From positions 1,539,001-1,603,000 of the forward strand of contig SNVD02002434.1 in assembly GCA_013180625.2 (NCBI GenBank): a DNA stretch of 64,000 nt. The letters run 5' to 3'. Positions 1 to 13,532 of this stretch are shown here, in pieces. The notes under the pieces are model-generated. The model was not told where the DNA came from. It saw only the letters and a list, made by a program, of their open reading frames with translations, and ran no database searches. How positions within the stretch are numbered: position 1 is the stretch's first letter; each line of letters opens with the position of its first letter. The DNA comes from Boswellia sacra. Its lineage: Eukaryota > Streptophyta > Magnoliopsida > Sapindales > Burseraceae. The translations under genes and the position numbers were made by a program.

Positions 1-59
1 AATATAAAGGATATTGTTTTTTATTTTTATTATTATTTTTTTTTTTGGGAGAATATTGA

Positions 60-420
60 TGGAGCCTATTGTGGAGTATGAGCCTAGGGATCTTACTAGT
101 TGCATGTTTGGTGATCAATCATTTGTACAGGCATTGACACAAGTAAAACGTTACTTGAAAGAATAAAGGAAGAGGAAAGAAATAGTGATAATCAAAACTT
201 TTTACTAGAGCCCTTGTTAGCATTGACTTTGACACAAACTGAGGCAGTGTCAGGTCTCCACAAATGTGATATTCCTGCACAATTGTATCTTAGCGGTAAG
301 CTTAGCATCCCCGAAGCGATATTATGACTATATGAACCAAATTTTGGTGATGATGATACGATTATGACCAACCTGGAAGAGGGCTACACGGGTTTGGATC
401 CAGAGATCAAGCCACTGAAG
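60..420 (+). pseudogene. Degraded coding fragment, not recognised
   Basis: Plus-strand reading frames here look like protein-coding sequence but do not stay open. One frame gives an acidic stretch beginning MEPIVEYEPRDLTSC and stops at the TAA near 164. A second frame then gives LLERIKEEER and a leucine-rich stretch up to the TGA at about 325, and continues past it to a TAG near 433. I do not recognise the family. It may be the 3' end of a gene or pseudogene whose body lies left of the window. An intron that explains the frame change is not excluded. Confidence 0.35.
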
Positions 421-433
421 CCATCTGCAAAGT

Positions 434-856
434 AGCCTGACAGGGATTGGATGACAAATGCAAGAGGAAAATGATGAAAGAAACGTAAAGAGATGCGTGG
501 ATTATCCTCAAAATTGCAGCTGCTACTTCATTATTGCGGGGTGCCTAGTTTTGAAGCTGAAGGAAAATAATTTTAGGCATACAAGCTCGCTCATTGGTGT
601 AAGAATGAGATGGGAAATCAGATACTTTGAATTTAAATTGTTCTTATCTACAAGAAATAACCTTATTTGTAATTTAAACTGTTCATGAATCAGTAATATG
701 TCACCAGTAAAACGATTCTATGAATCCACAGAGGTTTGCAATTACCAAATTTGAAGCACTGAGAGTTCTGCTTTTACGAACAATTCTATGATTGACAACT
801 ATCAATTGTCGAACAGATCCTTCAATCATTCTCCTTTTTAAGATGACCAAACTTGA
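434..856. other. Intergenic, no gene seen
   Basis: AT-rich sequence downstream of the NAGLU stop codon, presumably containing its 3' UTR. An open frame of 76 codons at 458-688 shows no recognisable motif or composition and is not called. Confidence 0.5.
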
Positions 857-3800
857 TTACTGACCAAAATATTTATCATATAATGCTCTAGAAATAGCAA
901 GGAAGTCTCCTTTGGCCTTGACTGAGTAAAGATTTGTACCTGCTTGCCAGTTCTTTGAAAAGGATATCCATTCTTTTCTCCATTCATCCAACTTGAATTC
1001 TTCATTATCTCTCAAGCTTTTTGACAAATATTTAAAATAGGTTGAAGCTCGGGGAAGATAATAATCTTCTAATAGCCCACTCCAAAATTTGTTTGCTAAA
1101 CATGATAATGAAAGATATAATGTCACAGATATGCTAAAGCATTCACTATCTTCTTAAAATCAAATTCTTAACAGTGACATTACCATAGTCATGGAGCTGG
1201 CTCTGCATAGTTTTGTTCGTATCATACCACATTGAAACTTGTGTTCTTGCATTCCACTCATACTGAAAGAGGAAAAAAAAAAAAATTCTCATATGAGAGG
1301 ACTATTCCAAAAACTTGCTTCTATGATGTGGGATATTCAATTGATTCAGGCACTTTCTAAAAAACAAAACAAGGGTTAGAGCAGCTGCATTTAGCCTCTT
1401 AATATATTTACTTTCTAAAAAACAAAAAGATGGTTAGAGCAGCTGCATTTAGCCTCTTAATGTATTTACTGACACTAATGTCCTAAAGATATAATTGGAG
1501 TGAAGCAGTGTGGATCAAATTGAAAGTGTTGTGCTATATATAAAAAGAGAGAGCATATAACCTATAGAAGATGACAACTATGTAGAATAGACGTTCATAT
1601 GAAAGGATAGAGTAGAACAATAAGAAGAAAAGAAAATGCGTAGAAACTACAGACGAGTCTTCATTCACTTGAGTTAATATGAGCAAATGAGATATTTTTG
1701 AGTGATTCTTTTCAGGTCATCAGCAAAAATTTCTCAGCCAAAAAAATTTTTATTTTCTCACCTGCCTCATCTCACTAGGAGTTACCGCCAACTTTTTTGC
1801 ACTCTCAAGCCATGTTCCAAGTAGAAAATTATCATCAGAAGCAAGTAGTACATCAATATCATATATGAGTTGAAGAAATTTTTGGCTATGAACATTCAAA
1901 GCTTTGAAATCCTTCTTCTGGAAAGCTATCATTGCATCCAAGTAGACATCGTTTGCTAGCTTTGACAATACTTGCCGTGTTAAGTCAACCACATCATATC
2001 TGTCAAAATGATAAGCACTGATGATATAATATCCCTATCATTGTATGCTCAAGATTGTTCGACAAACAATTACAAGCACTTTATTCATAAAGCGTGCTGC
2101 CTTTTCTTGTTTGCCATTTGTGTTTATCTAATATTTAGCAAAAGAGGAAAGGTATTAAAAAAAAAAAAATCTGACTACCATAACATTAAAAGAACAGTTA
2201 ACTCAGAAAATTACTCAGAAAATCATGTCACTAGCATCATTTTCTTTACCAAATGACATCAGAAGAAGAAAATGACATCACTTATGCTATTAAGTTTGAC
2301 ATTATACCTATAAGTGACACTTCCAGCTAGCTCATTTCCAGCATCAAGGAACAGTTGTAAAGCATTGATTACCTCCAAATTAGAATACCATAAATGAGCC
2401 TGTGGCATAGCAGAACTTGGTGTTTGGAATAAGAATCTTCTATGTCCTTGTAGTGTGAGGAGCACTTGCACGTGGTGTTGGTTTGACATGACAGATTCAG
2501 GTGATGGATCCCAATCTGGAAATTTGACTATGAAATCGGTATTATGGTCCTGCGACAATGAAATCCAATTTATGCAAAAAGATATACTTCTAGACACTAT
2601 CCAGCAATATGATCTTCCGTAAAGAAATAAATAGAAAGAGAGATGCAACAGTCCATCGATTTATCAAAAAAACATACAGCAATTCCATCTGTACAATTGT
2701 AAACTGTGTGATAAAGAATTTCCCATGCTTTCTTGACTTGATGGACTGCTTTACCATATCGCCGATGGGCATATGTCTTCAGCCATTCCTGCAAAAGCTT
2801 AAAGTTAAAATTCTTTTGTGGAGTGGCAGAAGAAGTATGGCTTAATGATCTAAGTACAAGCCACTGTCAAATAGTTTGGGAGGGGAGAGAAGACAGAGTG
2901 AGGAAGGCACAATCTGTAAATCCTGAAATCCAACATGGGACCCTTTTATGCATCTCAATATGGTTCTATATCCTAAACAGATCCTTGAGCTTCAGTAAAT
3001 TTATAAGTTCTAGCAATCTTGGATCCGAAAAATCATAAAAATATCAAAAGTCAGGTCTAATTTAGTTTTAATTAAAAATATCTTTGTGGAAAAAAGCGAT
3101 TGGTTATCAGCTGGTAAGACTTTTTCTCCATTCAGATTTAAATAATTTGGGTTTCATCAGCTATTAGATAGTTTTGACAGACTAGAAGACAGATAGACCT
3201 GCAACCATGTTGGTGTTTCCAATTTTTCATTACACGTCACTGATCTATGACATTTTATGATTCACTGTCAAAGATGAATGCTCATAAAACTACTTCAAGC
3301 ATTAGAAATCAATTAGAATTTTGCAATACCAGCACTTCAACTTTTTTGCTGCGGAAAGCCATTTCAGACATTAGCTCATAAACAACTGGATTTTGCTCTA
3401 TTCCTTCCATGCATGTGCCAACACCAACCTGCATGGAGCCATTAATAATAACTTACATGAGGAAATAGGCCTTGAGCGTTACAGAAACTAGAGTGGCAAA
3501 GAAAAAATCTTTTTCACATTAGATGGTCAAAGCATATGAAAAGCACAAAAAATTAAAGACAAAAAGAAATAGAAGTACTATCATCTAACAATAACCTCAA
3601 TTTTGCAATGATACCATCACATTTGAGTAACTGGAACAAAAAATTCCTTGTGCATTATAGGCATAAACATCTACGCTTATTTTATTTATTTATGTATTCT
3701 AACATAAGATAGGAATAACAAAATATTCAAATTGATCCTCATCATACCATGGTTGAATTTTCACTGACACGAGCATCAACAGGACCAGAAGAAATTGCAT

Positions 3801-6800
3801 CCAATATACCGTACATTTCAATATTTCCCCCAAAATTATGCAACATACACCTGATATATATTCAATAATAAAAATATTTATCAAAAAATCAAATCCAAAT
3901 GTGAAAACCAAACAAAGCAAGGAAGCGCAAATGAGTTATGGTAGAAGTATTAAAAGACCAAACATTTCATTAATGTGTAAGCAAAAAAAAAAAAAAAATG
4001 ATAAAAGAGGCAATTACCAGACGTAAGGCGTGCCATAAAATTGAGAGGAAATTTCCCATATTGGTTTGACATCAGCAAATAGATCAAGCACTATCATTTT
4101 CCCAAGAGGTACTGAATGTAAAAGTGCCTAAAGATATCACCAGGCCTAGGATTAAAAAACCCTATGAAATAACCAGCAGTGAAGCAATGTGTCAATGTAT
4201 ATACATACTTTCATTTGGGATGGCTTCCAGAAAGCAGAGTCTGAGTAGAATAGCCAACCCTGCACATTGGTAAATATATCAAATTAAAAATCATTCCCTG
4301 TGGAATACCAAAAAGACAAAAGAGTTTGCACAAACTTGCCGTTAAGAAGAAAGGCTCTTTGATACAGATATAAAAATGATGTTCTATGGGGAAAAAATCT
4401 TCAAAGAAAAGGAGCAAATGAGGGATAAGGAAGAAATTAGGTGCCTACTTGCATTAGCCAGACAGCATCTTTATCCCCCTTGGCCATTGCTTTATACACA
4501 GCGGCTCCTAGTGATGAAATATATGTTGGATCATTTGTAGGTGGAGTATTTTCATTGAATGTATCACTGCATTAAAGATTGAATTAATTCATGTCAGCAC
4601 GCATGGAATGGATACGCTAAACGAGGGAAAATATGATCCAATAAATGGCAAAAAGATGATTTTATCCGTGTTTGTATTTCAACTGATTACTAGAAAGCAA
4701 TTTAACTCAAGCACCGAAATATTAAGCCCTCCACACCCAATTGTGGCTTAACAACTTTATCTTTTACAGCAACAAAATATTCCAAGAAATGAGGAAACAT
4801 CGGCTCTACATTAATAAATCCATTGTACCATAGTAACATGTTAGCCCAAAATCCTTTACGACTCAAACATGTTAACATAATGTGAACTTTCTATGACTTA
4901 GGAAGAGTAATCATGACATTACTTTCTAGTTGTGAGATGGCACTGCATGTTATGAAAACTTAGTACAAAATGAGAAAGCTCAAAGGCACCATTTTGCAGG
5001 AGGAATATGAAAATAATGTTTTTGTTATATACCCCATGATGATGAAATTTGCATTATTCAAATAATAATGAGAGACAATACCAGTTGTAGATGTCTGTCA
5101 CATCCCCATATTCTGAAATATAAACAAGCAAAAGTTAAAAGGTGCATCCAAAGGAAAAAAAGAGAAAAAAAAGATACTGTTGTAACCATAGAGGCTGTAG
5201 GGTATATCATTGACAAGCAAATCTAGTGTATTTGTTCTTCCTTTTCATTTTTTTTTTCCACACAAGTATTATTATATCTACCACGAGAATTCAAACCACT
5301 TTTTGAGGTTGACTAATAATAAAAGATTTAGAACAGTTAAGAATTTTGCTAATTTGTTTATATAATACTTGAAAAAACATAATCAAGGTCAATCCAAGTA
5401 CACAATTAATAGACAAAAGCACACCTGCAACTTGTAGCCTGATAAAGGCCTCTCCAATTTCAACAAATAATGGGTCATGAGGATCAAGAAGGTAAGTACA
5501 GCACCATTTAGGATTACCATCTACAGTGTTCCTGGTAGGAAAAAAGAAATTGAAAACTTCAGTAACAGTATATAATGTACTAGAAGGAGAGATGTTCACA
5601 TAGCAGGAAAATATGATTTATTTTAAGGTAAATGACAGTATCCCCCTTGAAGTTTCAACTCTCATCACTTTCCTCTCAAGGTTCAAGAAACATACAGAAG
5701 GAGTACATGATTTCATACTTTTCCCTTTGATTTAATTTTTAAGTACTATAAATCAATGGGTAAATAAGAATTTTGCTATTGAAGGACAGTAAAAAAAGGA
5801 AATAATTTGTTATTTATGAAACCTTAACGGAGGTAAAATTCATATACCCTTTATTTTAATGCATGATGTATGACGTAATGTAAACAATATAAAAGGAATT
5901 TTTAGTCCACCTAAAGTCACACAGACATTAAATCTGAAGTCCATATGAAATGACATGATGGAATGATTAAAAATATTTGTGAAGCATGAGAAACAAAATA
6001 CCAGTCTCCAAGTCTGGTTATATTTGCTGAAGGAAAAATCTTCTTCAATGCGGCAGGAACGTTTCCAGAGAATGATGGCAACACTGGGAAAAAGAAAACA
6101 TTGCACTTGATCATATGTATATACTCTAATAAATCCTCCTATAGTAGAAGGTGTATATAGTATATCATGTGTTGTATTGATCATTCATCAAGTGACATGT
6201 AGAAGCATGAATGTCAAAAGTCATTTCCAATAAGAAACTCAATTAGGAAAGATAAAAGTCATTTCCGGTAAGAAACTCAACTATACCTGGAGTCATGCCC
6301 AGCTCTAGCATCCGAGATAGTACCCGTTTCTGCAAAAAAAGTTGTTGATTCAACCAATTTTGAGATAAAGGTCCACCCCATCTGCGATATAGTAATATGT
6401 TACATTCCTGAATGAAAAGTACATGAAGATGACAGGTAACAGCAACAGAGTGGAGAAGGGGTTAGGAAAATGTATTAGCAAAAGCACATAATCAGTCTAT
6501 CCATCTATCCATCTCTGTATACAATCTAAAATTATCAACTGACATTTATCAATCTATCTAAAACTTACGTTATCAATCTAAAAGTTTCAACTTAAGAGCT
6601 ATCAATCTTAAAGTTTTCTACATATGCATCTACCTTTTCATCAAACAGGTGGGACAGCAATAATTACCTACCCATGCAAATTTCCCATGCGAGCCCAAGC
6701 AAGGAATGCAGGTCCACCGAAGAAATCATCCAAGTCTTTTGTGGTAATGTTAAAATTCTGCAATAAAAGGACACTAGTCAAATAAGAATAATAAGGCAAA

Positions 6801-9083
6801 CATAATAAGCCACATTAAATTTCCCATGTAGCCTTGTCAGTTGTTCTCTCCTGCTATTTTGCAATCCTACTGTAGCTACAAGAGCAAGCATTCAGAATAT
6901 GAAAGTTAGCAGACACATCTGCATTAATTGCAGCTCCGAACATACATATAGTGACTCGATATACCTCCATTGCTATACATACTATATGATGACTCTCAAA
7001 TCTTTTAAAATGGCAACAAAATGACTTGAAGAACTCAAGAGCTTATCAGCAAGTTGTACAAAAGAAGACAACTCTATTCATGAGCTGCTGCAAATTGAGA
7101 GAGAAATTGTATAGTACCATACATGCTGGTGAATTTTACAAGATCTATAATGGCATTGGTAATTGCTCACCGTAAAAACTTTTTGCCAAATGGCTTCTTG
7201 CCCATTGAATGCCAAAGGCAGGTTAATCCCTTGAAGAGCCATCCAGTCTATCTCTTTCTCCCATCTCTCCCAGTCCCACCAAACATATGAATCTACAAAG
7301 AAAAATTCAATAATTACATAGGCATCAGCCAATCCTAAAACCATGTCACAGTTATCATCTGTTTTGAAGGAGTACTAGTTTCAGGTCTCCCAGCTTTAAC
7401 CAAAGACAAGGCTTTTGATTAGCTGAAATGATGAAATAGTATTTTTAGACTCCATACTAATTAGGAAAGAACCCTATTGAATATAGTGACTAGATAAAAG
7501 TAATCAGTCCTTTGTTGTATCATTAAGCTATAACTTGTCCCGTGTTTACAATTAATCTCTATTTATGGCAATTAAATGCATGAACAAAATGATGGGTACA
7601 TATACAGGTTAAATTCCCACTAGAAAAGCATAGTATAAGAAGGCAAGCCCAAATTCCAGGTCTGTCAACCCTTGGTATAATCGAAAACTTATCCTGGTAT
7701 GATCTAGACCCAATCTTCCCAGTGCATACACGAAAGACACTTTGGCAATCCTTTATGGCAATTCAGCAAGAATAGGAAAGAGATAACATTTGGAACAAAA
7801 AAATTACTTGAAGAGTGGGGATAATAAAGCAAAGCTCACCTAAAAAATTAAGACAGGTCAAACATTTAATGTTTATGTTATCACAACAATGATAAAACAA
7901 GCCTTAACCGACCACACTGAAATTACAATAAATTTTCCATCATTCAAATTCCATTAACCATAAAGTAGAATTGAGACTGTTACAACTCTTTCATTACTAT
8001 GCTTATATAATCAACTGATAAATAAATTGCTTTTAAAGTTAACCTCTAACTTTATTATTTTTATATTTCACATCTGTTGCGGCAAGATTGGACCTAAAAT
8101 GACAAGGATCATCGAATGACATTTGAGTAAAATTATGATGAAGAGATTAAGTAAAAACAGGGATCAACACTTAGAACTTACAACTGGATGTAACAACATT
8201 TTGGTAATAGTTCCATGGGACTGGCCTCTGAATCATCACACCTTCATCTTTTACAAGAGGCAGTGATCCTGGCTTGGGAACAGATGCTATCTGAATGCCA
8301 CCAGTCTTGTCCCAAGAAACATGAGCACCACACCAATATTTGATGTACCAGTGGAGGCCTGCTGTGATTTCAACTGCTGTGGTTCCTCTAATCCTAAAAA
8401 GTTAAGTACAGCAACCAACAAATTAGCATGATGCATGCATTATGCAACTCTACTTTTAGACAGAGCAAATGATACATACATTATTTCAGGCTCATTCTGG
8501 GTCGATCGTTTGTAATTATCTATCAAGAAACAACTGAGTCCCCCACAAACATCCTGATATGTAGGGGGCAAAAAAAAAAAAAAAAAACCACATTAGCGTT
8601 CATTATCTATACAAATGATGAAAACACATGCATATAAGCAATACTTATAAACTTCAAGAAACAGATGATGAAGCTATATTAACTTTGCCAAGCAGAACTA
8701 CACAGAGGCGCACAAGGACAAAAAAGTAAAACAAGTGAATGAAAGCTAAAAATTTAAGGTTAAGATAGTTTCTTTTCAAAACCTCAGCAACCAAACAGAG
8801 TATATAACAATAATTCAATTGCATTAAGCGAAAGGGAATGAAACCCAGTTGAGATAAAGCAGCAAGTAAGCACCTTGGAGATAATTTTTAAGTCAAAGCT
8901 GTTGAAATGGTCAGGCAGTAATCTTTGCAACACAGCTTTGGCTGCTGACTCTTGAACTGATGAAGATAAGCGTTTCGAATCCAAACGGTTCAGTAAAGCA
9001 TCTATTTCTCCTATTCTGGAGGGAATTGCATATGGGAATATTGTAAAAATTAAAACCAAGTACAGGAAGTTCCAACTTGACAT
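857..9083 (-). CDS. NAGLU: Alpha-N-acetylglucosaminidase (GH89), 19 exons
   Basis: This enzyme removes terminal alpha-linked N-acetylglucosamine from glycans. The plant orthologue is Arabidopsis CYL1, needed for seed development; the animal enzyme is lysosomal. Exons: 9083-8874, 8553-8480, 8393-8182, 7292-7171, 6757-6672, 6381-6287, 6083-6002, 5531-5425, 5112-5082, 4566-4449, 4259-4209, 4127-4018, 3850-3748, 3428-3330, 2788-2678, 2549-2308, 1999-1762, 1262-1184 and 1095-857. All introns are GT-AG, and the exons sum to 2409 nt (802 aa plus stop), close to the usual plant length. The N-terminus has a hydrophobic signal-peptide-like run ([16 protein letters not shown]). GH89 landmarks follow in order: [84 protein letters not shown] and [20 protein letters not shown]. 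The catalytic acids of the family lie, by recalled alignment, near DTFNE and MEGIEQN. The gene is intact, and it is divergently transcribed from NLE1. Confidence 0.95.
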
Positions 9084-9420
9084 GGGTTTGCTCTTCTGGT
9101 TCTTCTCTGATTGTTGCTGAGAGCAAGAGAGTGATGTTGATGATGATGACGACTTGAGTGTTTTTTTTTTTTTTCTAATTTTTTATTTATATAGTAGTAA
9201 TTCTCTTAAAGGAAATGTTTATGAGTTAAAATACTATTAAATTGAGGAGAATAAACAGAGGCGACAAGCAAAAGAGCCAACCCGATCGGCAATGAAATTT
9301 TGTTGTGGAATTGACAAATCGTCGCCGCCGTTTTGGTTTCACCTGGATAAAAATTAAAAAATGAACGTGAACGTTACAAGTGTTTCCAAAATGCGGCTCT
9401 GTAAAAATAAAGGATTGGAC

Positions 9421-9527
9421 TGGCCCAAATCCCATTCATTGCCCCAATAGGGCGACAAGCTTTAAGTGGAAAGCCCATTTAAAATCAAATGGGCTCTTTC
9501 AAACTCAGTAGTTATGGGGTAAGCCCA
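9421..9527 (+). promoter_or_regulatory. Cluster of site II (TGGGCY) motifs upstream of NLE1
   Basis: Matches in either orientation are TGGCCCA at 9421, AGCCCA at 9472-9477, TGGGCT at 9490-9495 and AGCCCA at 9522-9527. Site II motifs bound by TCP factors are known to combine with telo-boxes in promoters of plant ribosomal and growth-related genes, which fits a ribosome-assembly factor. Confidence 0.6.
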
Positions 9528-9565
9528 TAAACCCCAGAAACACCTTTCTCTCTGTGCAAGTCCTA

Positions 9566-9574
9566 AAACCCTAA
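9566..9574 (+). promoter_or_regulatory. Telo-box AAACCCTAA
   Basis: An exact AAACCCTAA lies 76 bp before the NLE1 ATG, in the expected 5' leader position. Telo-boxes are a known hallmark of plant translation-apparatus genes and act together with the site II motifs found just upstream. Confidence 0.7.
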
Positions 9575-9649
9575 AATACAAACTCTTCACCATTTCAGAA
9601 AATTGGCGCGCACACGCAGAAGCAGAAGCAAAGAAAACAAAAGATAGAA

Positions 9650-11952
9650 ATGGAGATGGAAACGGAGACGACAAACAACGTTATGTGTCTGCTCACGGAT
9701 CCAGAAGGGAATCCGTTAGGGGCTTCCATGTATCTCCCTCAAAACGCCGGCCCTCAGCAGCTTACTCAAATCGTTAACAAGCTTCTCAACAACGTAAGAG
9801 AAGAAACTTCTTTGTTTTTAGATTTAAACGCTGCGTTTATTGTCTAACTGAAAATTTAAAATAAAAAAAACTGCGTTTTCGGCTCTGCTTTCTTTAGGAG
9901 GAGAAGTTACCGTATGCGTTTTACATATCAGATCAAGAGCTTCTTGTGCCGCTTGGAAATTACTTAGAGAAACACAAAGGTTATCTATTGCTATTATTGT
10001 TGAAGAGTTAACGAAGCTGTTTTATATGTTTATAATTTTCTTTTGAAAGAAATAATAATTTTGATGTATCAATGAATTTGCAGTTTCTGTGGAGAAGGTG
10101 CTGTCGATTGTTTATCAACCGCAAGCTGTTTTCAGGATTCGTCCTGTAAATCGTTGCTCAGCCACCATTGCTGGTTTGTGAATGATTTCATAGTTTGATT
10201 TTTTATTATTGTTAATTTGGTGTTCTGACAATTCTGTGATGCTATTTTGACTCTCTAGGTCATACTGAAGCCGTACTTTCAGTAGCCTTTAGTCCCGATG
10301 GGGGGCATTTGGCTAGTGGTTCGGGCGATACCACAGTCCGACTATGGGACCTTAACACTCAAACACCAATGTACACTTGTACAGGTTAGCATTATGGAAC
10401 ATGAATCGCTCTTGAGCTCAGTCTATTGGTTAATTTTGATTGGCTGTACTCATACAACATGAAGTTTGGATAGAATGAATAATTTGCGTCTTTAACCGGA
10501 TTTTCTTATTAACAATTGCTTAAGTGGGAAATATTGTTATTAGCTTTTTGATTACTTCCTAAATTAATTAACTTAAAGAGTTTCAATAACACTTTCCTTT
10601 AGTTGATAATAATCATTATTGCCCATATTTTTGCTGTAAATGCAAGAAGTTTTACATTTTTTTTCCTTTTTCAGGACACAAGAATTGGGTTCTTTGCATA
10701 GCGTGGTCACCCGATGGGAAGCATCTTGTAAGTGGGAGTAAGGCTGGAGAACTTCAATGTTGGGATCCACAGACGGGAAAGCCATCAGGCAGTCCACTTA
10801 CTGTAAACCATCCTCATTTTTACAAACTTTGTTAGGTGTATGTTATTAGATGGTTGAGTTCTTGCAGAGAGCTAAAATTGATGTGAAAGCGAGAATTATC
10901 TGTGTTGGTGAACAATCAAAGTTAATGCTAGAGCATTGACTGTATTGAAGAGCTGCATAGGGTTCTACAATGATGCAATTTGTTTTTATGGTTTTCCCCA
11001 CAATCCCCCCCACCCCATCCGACACCCCCCCACCACCTCCCCCCCCCTTTTCGAATATTCTTTTTAAATTTTAAATTTTGATAACTGACCTGCTTGAAGT
11101 TGGTACCAGGATTAGAGCAAGTATGTTATTTTTGCTCTGCTTGTACTTTCTAAAAACTTCTTTGAAACACTAAATTTTTTGAATTTGCTATATCTAGGGT
11201 CACAAGAAATGGATTACTGGTATCTCTTGGGAGCCGGTCCACCTGAGTGCTCCGTGCCGTCGCTTTGTAAGTTCTAGCAAAGATGGAGTTGCACGCATAT
11301 GGGACATTACTTTGAGGAAATGTGTTATTTGCCTTAGTGGCCATACACTTGCAGTGACTTGTGTGAAATGGGGTGGAGATGGAGTGATATACACAGGGTA
11401 GACCTTTTTTCATATTCTTTAAAGTTGTTGTAATTGCAATATAACCTGTTGTTCAAACTCCATTTTCTGTCTTTTTTTAACATAGAATTGCATGAAGAAG
11501 ATTATAGCCTGACCTGTGACTTAGTACTTAATGGTTTGCACTGAAATTCCGTCACTAGACTATTGATTGTCAACCTACTGTGTTAATTAACTTCGTTCTT
11601 TTGCAGCTACTATCCAATCTTTGTTCCATATTTATTACTAATATCTCATGTCAACTGTTTCAGCTCACAGGATTGTACTATTAAAGTCTGGGAAACCACA
11701 CAAGGGAAGCTGATCCGTGAACTAAAGGTATATCTTTAGAGTATGCCCGTCTACAATTTAGTGCCTTTTCTGTCCATACCAAATTGCAAGTACAAGTGCA
11801 TATTTGCTTAATTCTATTATTGTGATTGCTTTCCAGATTTCACTCTCTAGTTACTAGTCTTCTGAATCCCTTTGCCATAAAAAATAATTGATATCATTTT
11901 CTAGTGCCATATCTTAGGCCATAAAAATATCACTCCAGCTTTGATAAGAGGG

Positions 11953-11991
<39 letters not shown>

Positions 11992-13306
11992 TTATATATG
12001 TAATCATTTTCTAATTATTAATCTAAAAGTCCAATAGTTGAGATGATTGATGAGTTAACAATATTGAATGCATCTTGTTGACTCTCAATCTCAGCCATTG
12101 GATTTTGTGAAATCAATAGCTATAAATTTGTGTAAATAAATTGTGTAAAAAAATTTGCATTAAAATATCTCCACCCATATATATATATATATATATATGT
12201 GGGTCTCCTATCTAGACTCCTATAACTTTTGTTAAGTCTGGATTATGAATAGTGGCCATTTGATTCATCCAGCGGAGAAGTTAGTTAAATGTAATTTTCT
12301 TTCTTCCTAAAAAAAATGTAATTTCATTTCTCCTAAAAGTATGTGGCAGGTCTGCGGGCAGGAAAGTCTGTCCTTTTATGTTTCTTTCTCTTTCTGTATT
12401 TAACTTTATTATTAGTGGGCCCGTGAGGTGATGGAAGTAATCAAGTAAAAGAGGAAAAAATGAGAGAAAAAAACGAGAGAGATGGAGAAATTGGAAGATA
12501 AATTGATTTTTCATTCATTGGTGTGTAATTACAAAGTGGGGGGCGGTTTATTGGTAATTGTGCGAACCGCCCCAAGCCACCAAATTTGCGTTATTTTATA
12601 AACTTGTAATAACTATTATGATTATAATCATAATAGCCATTACAAGTTTATATAAACATTTTAGAATAAATAATAATGGTTTTTCTTTTATAATAGATTT
12701 TAGTAATATTTCATCAATTCTAATGGGCAGGCTTATCCTTAATTAAAAGTATATTACGCTTTTTTTAATAAACTTTGAAGTTTGATCAAGCTTACTGTTA
12801 AAGGTATAATCACCATTCATATTGTAATTTTTATTTATTTTCTTGTAAATAAAAGTGAATTTCATTGGATCATGAATAGGCAAAACATCATTGACTATTC
12901 TAAGGGCAGTTTCGGATTGGCGCAAATTGGTGGCTTAGGCGGTTCGCACAACTATCAATAAACTTCCCCATCTTTGTAATTACACATACCAATGAATGAG
13001 AAATCAATTTATCCCAATTTCTACATCTCTCTCTCTTCTATTTCCTCTTATTCTTTACTTTTTTACTTGATTGCTTCCATCATCTTACAGTTCCAGTAAT
13101 AATAAAATTGAATGCAAAAAAAGAAAGGGACATAAAGGACAGATTTTGCTTCATGCGGGGCCTACCACATACTTTTAGTAGGAAAGAGAATTGCATTTTT
13201 TTTTAAAAGAGAGAATTTCATTTAATGAACTCCTCCTTTAGATGAATCAAATGGTCACTATTTATAGTCCAGACTTAACAAAAGTCTTGGGAGTCCGGAT
13301 ATGAGA

Positions 13307-13389
<83 letters not shown>

Positions 13390-13476
13390 GGAAACTAAAC
13401 TTAGCTTCACTATCAAATCCTATCTTTAAACACCTTAATAGGGAGAAGTCATTGGTATGGTGTTCTCCTTATCTCT

Positions 13477-13532
<56 letters not shown>

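Larger units (their letters stand above)
9084..9649. promoter_or_regulatory. Shared head-to-head promoter region NAGLU / NLE1
   Basis: 566 bp separate the two start codons, so both 5' UTRs and promoters must lie here unless they overlap introns. The NLE1-proximal half carries a telo-box and several TGGGCY motifs. The NAGLU-proximal half has a poly-T run at about 9163-9174 and is AT-rich. Bidirectional promoter function is inferred from layout only. Confidence 0.6.

Noticed and set aside
458..688. 76-codon open frame on the plus strand
   Set aside because: No motif, AT-rich composition, and it lies in the 3' flank of NAGLU.
10981..11050. C-rich tract as a regulatory or structural element in NLE1 intron 5
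   Set aside because: A run of C homopolymers with A/T breaks. It is probably simple-sequence intron DNA, with no partner motif.
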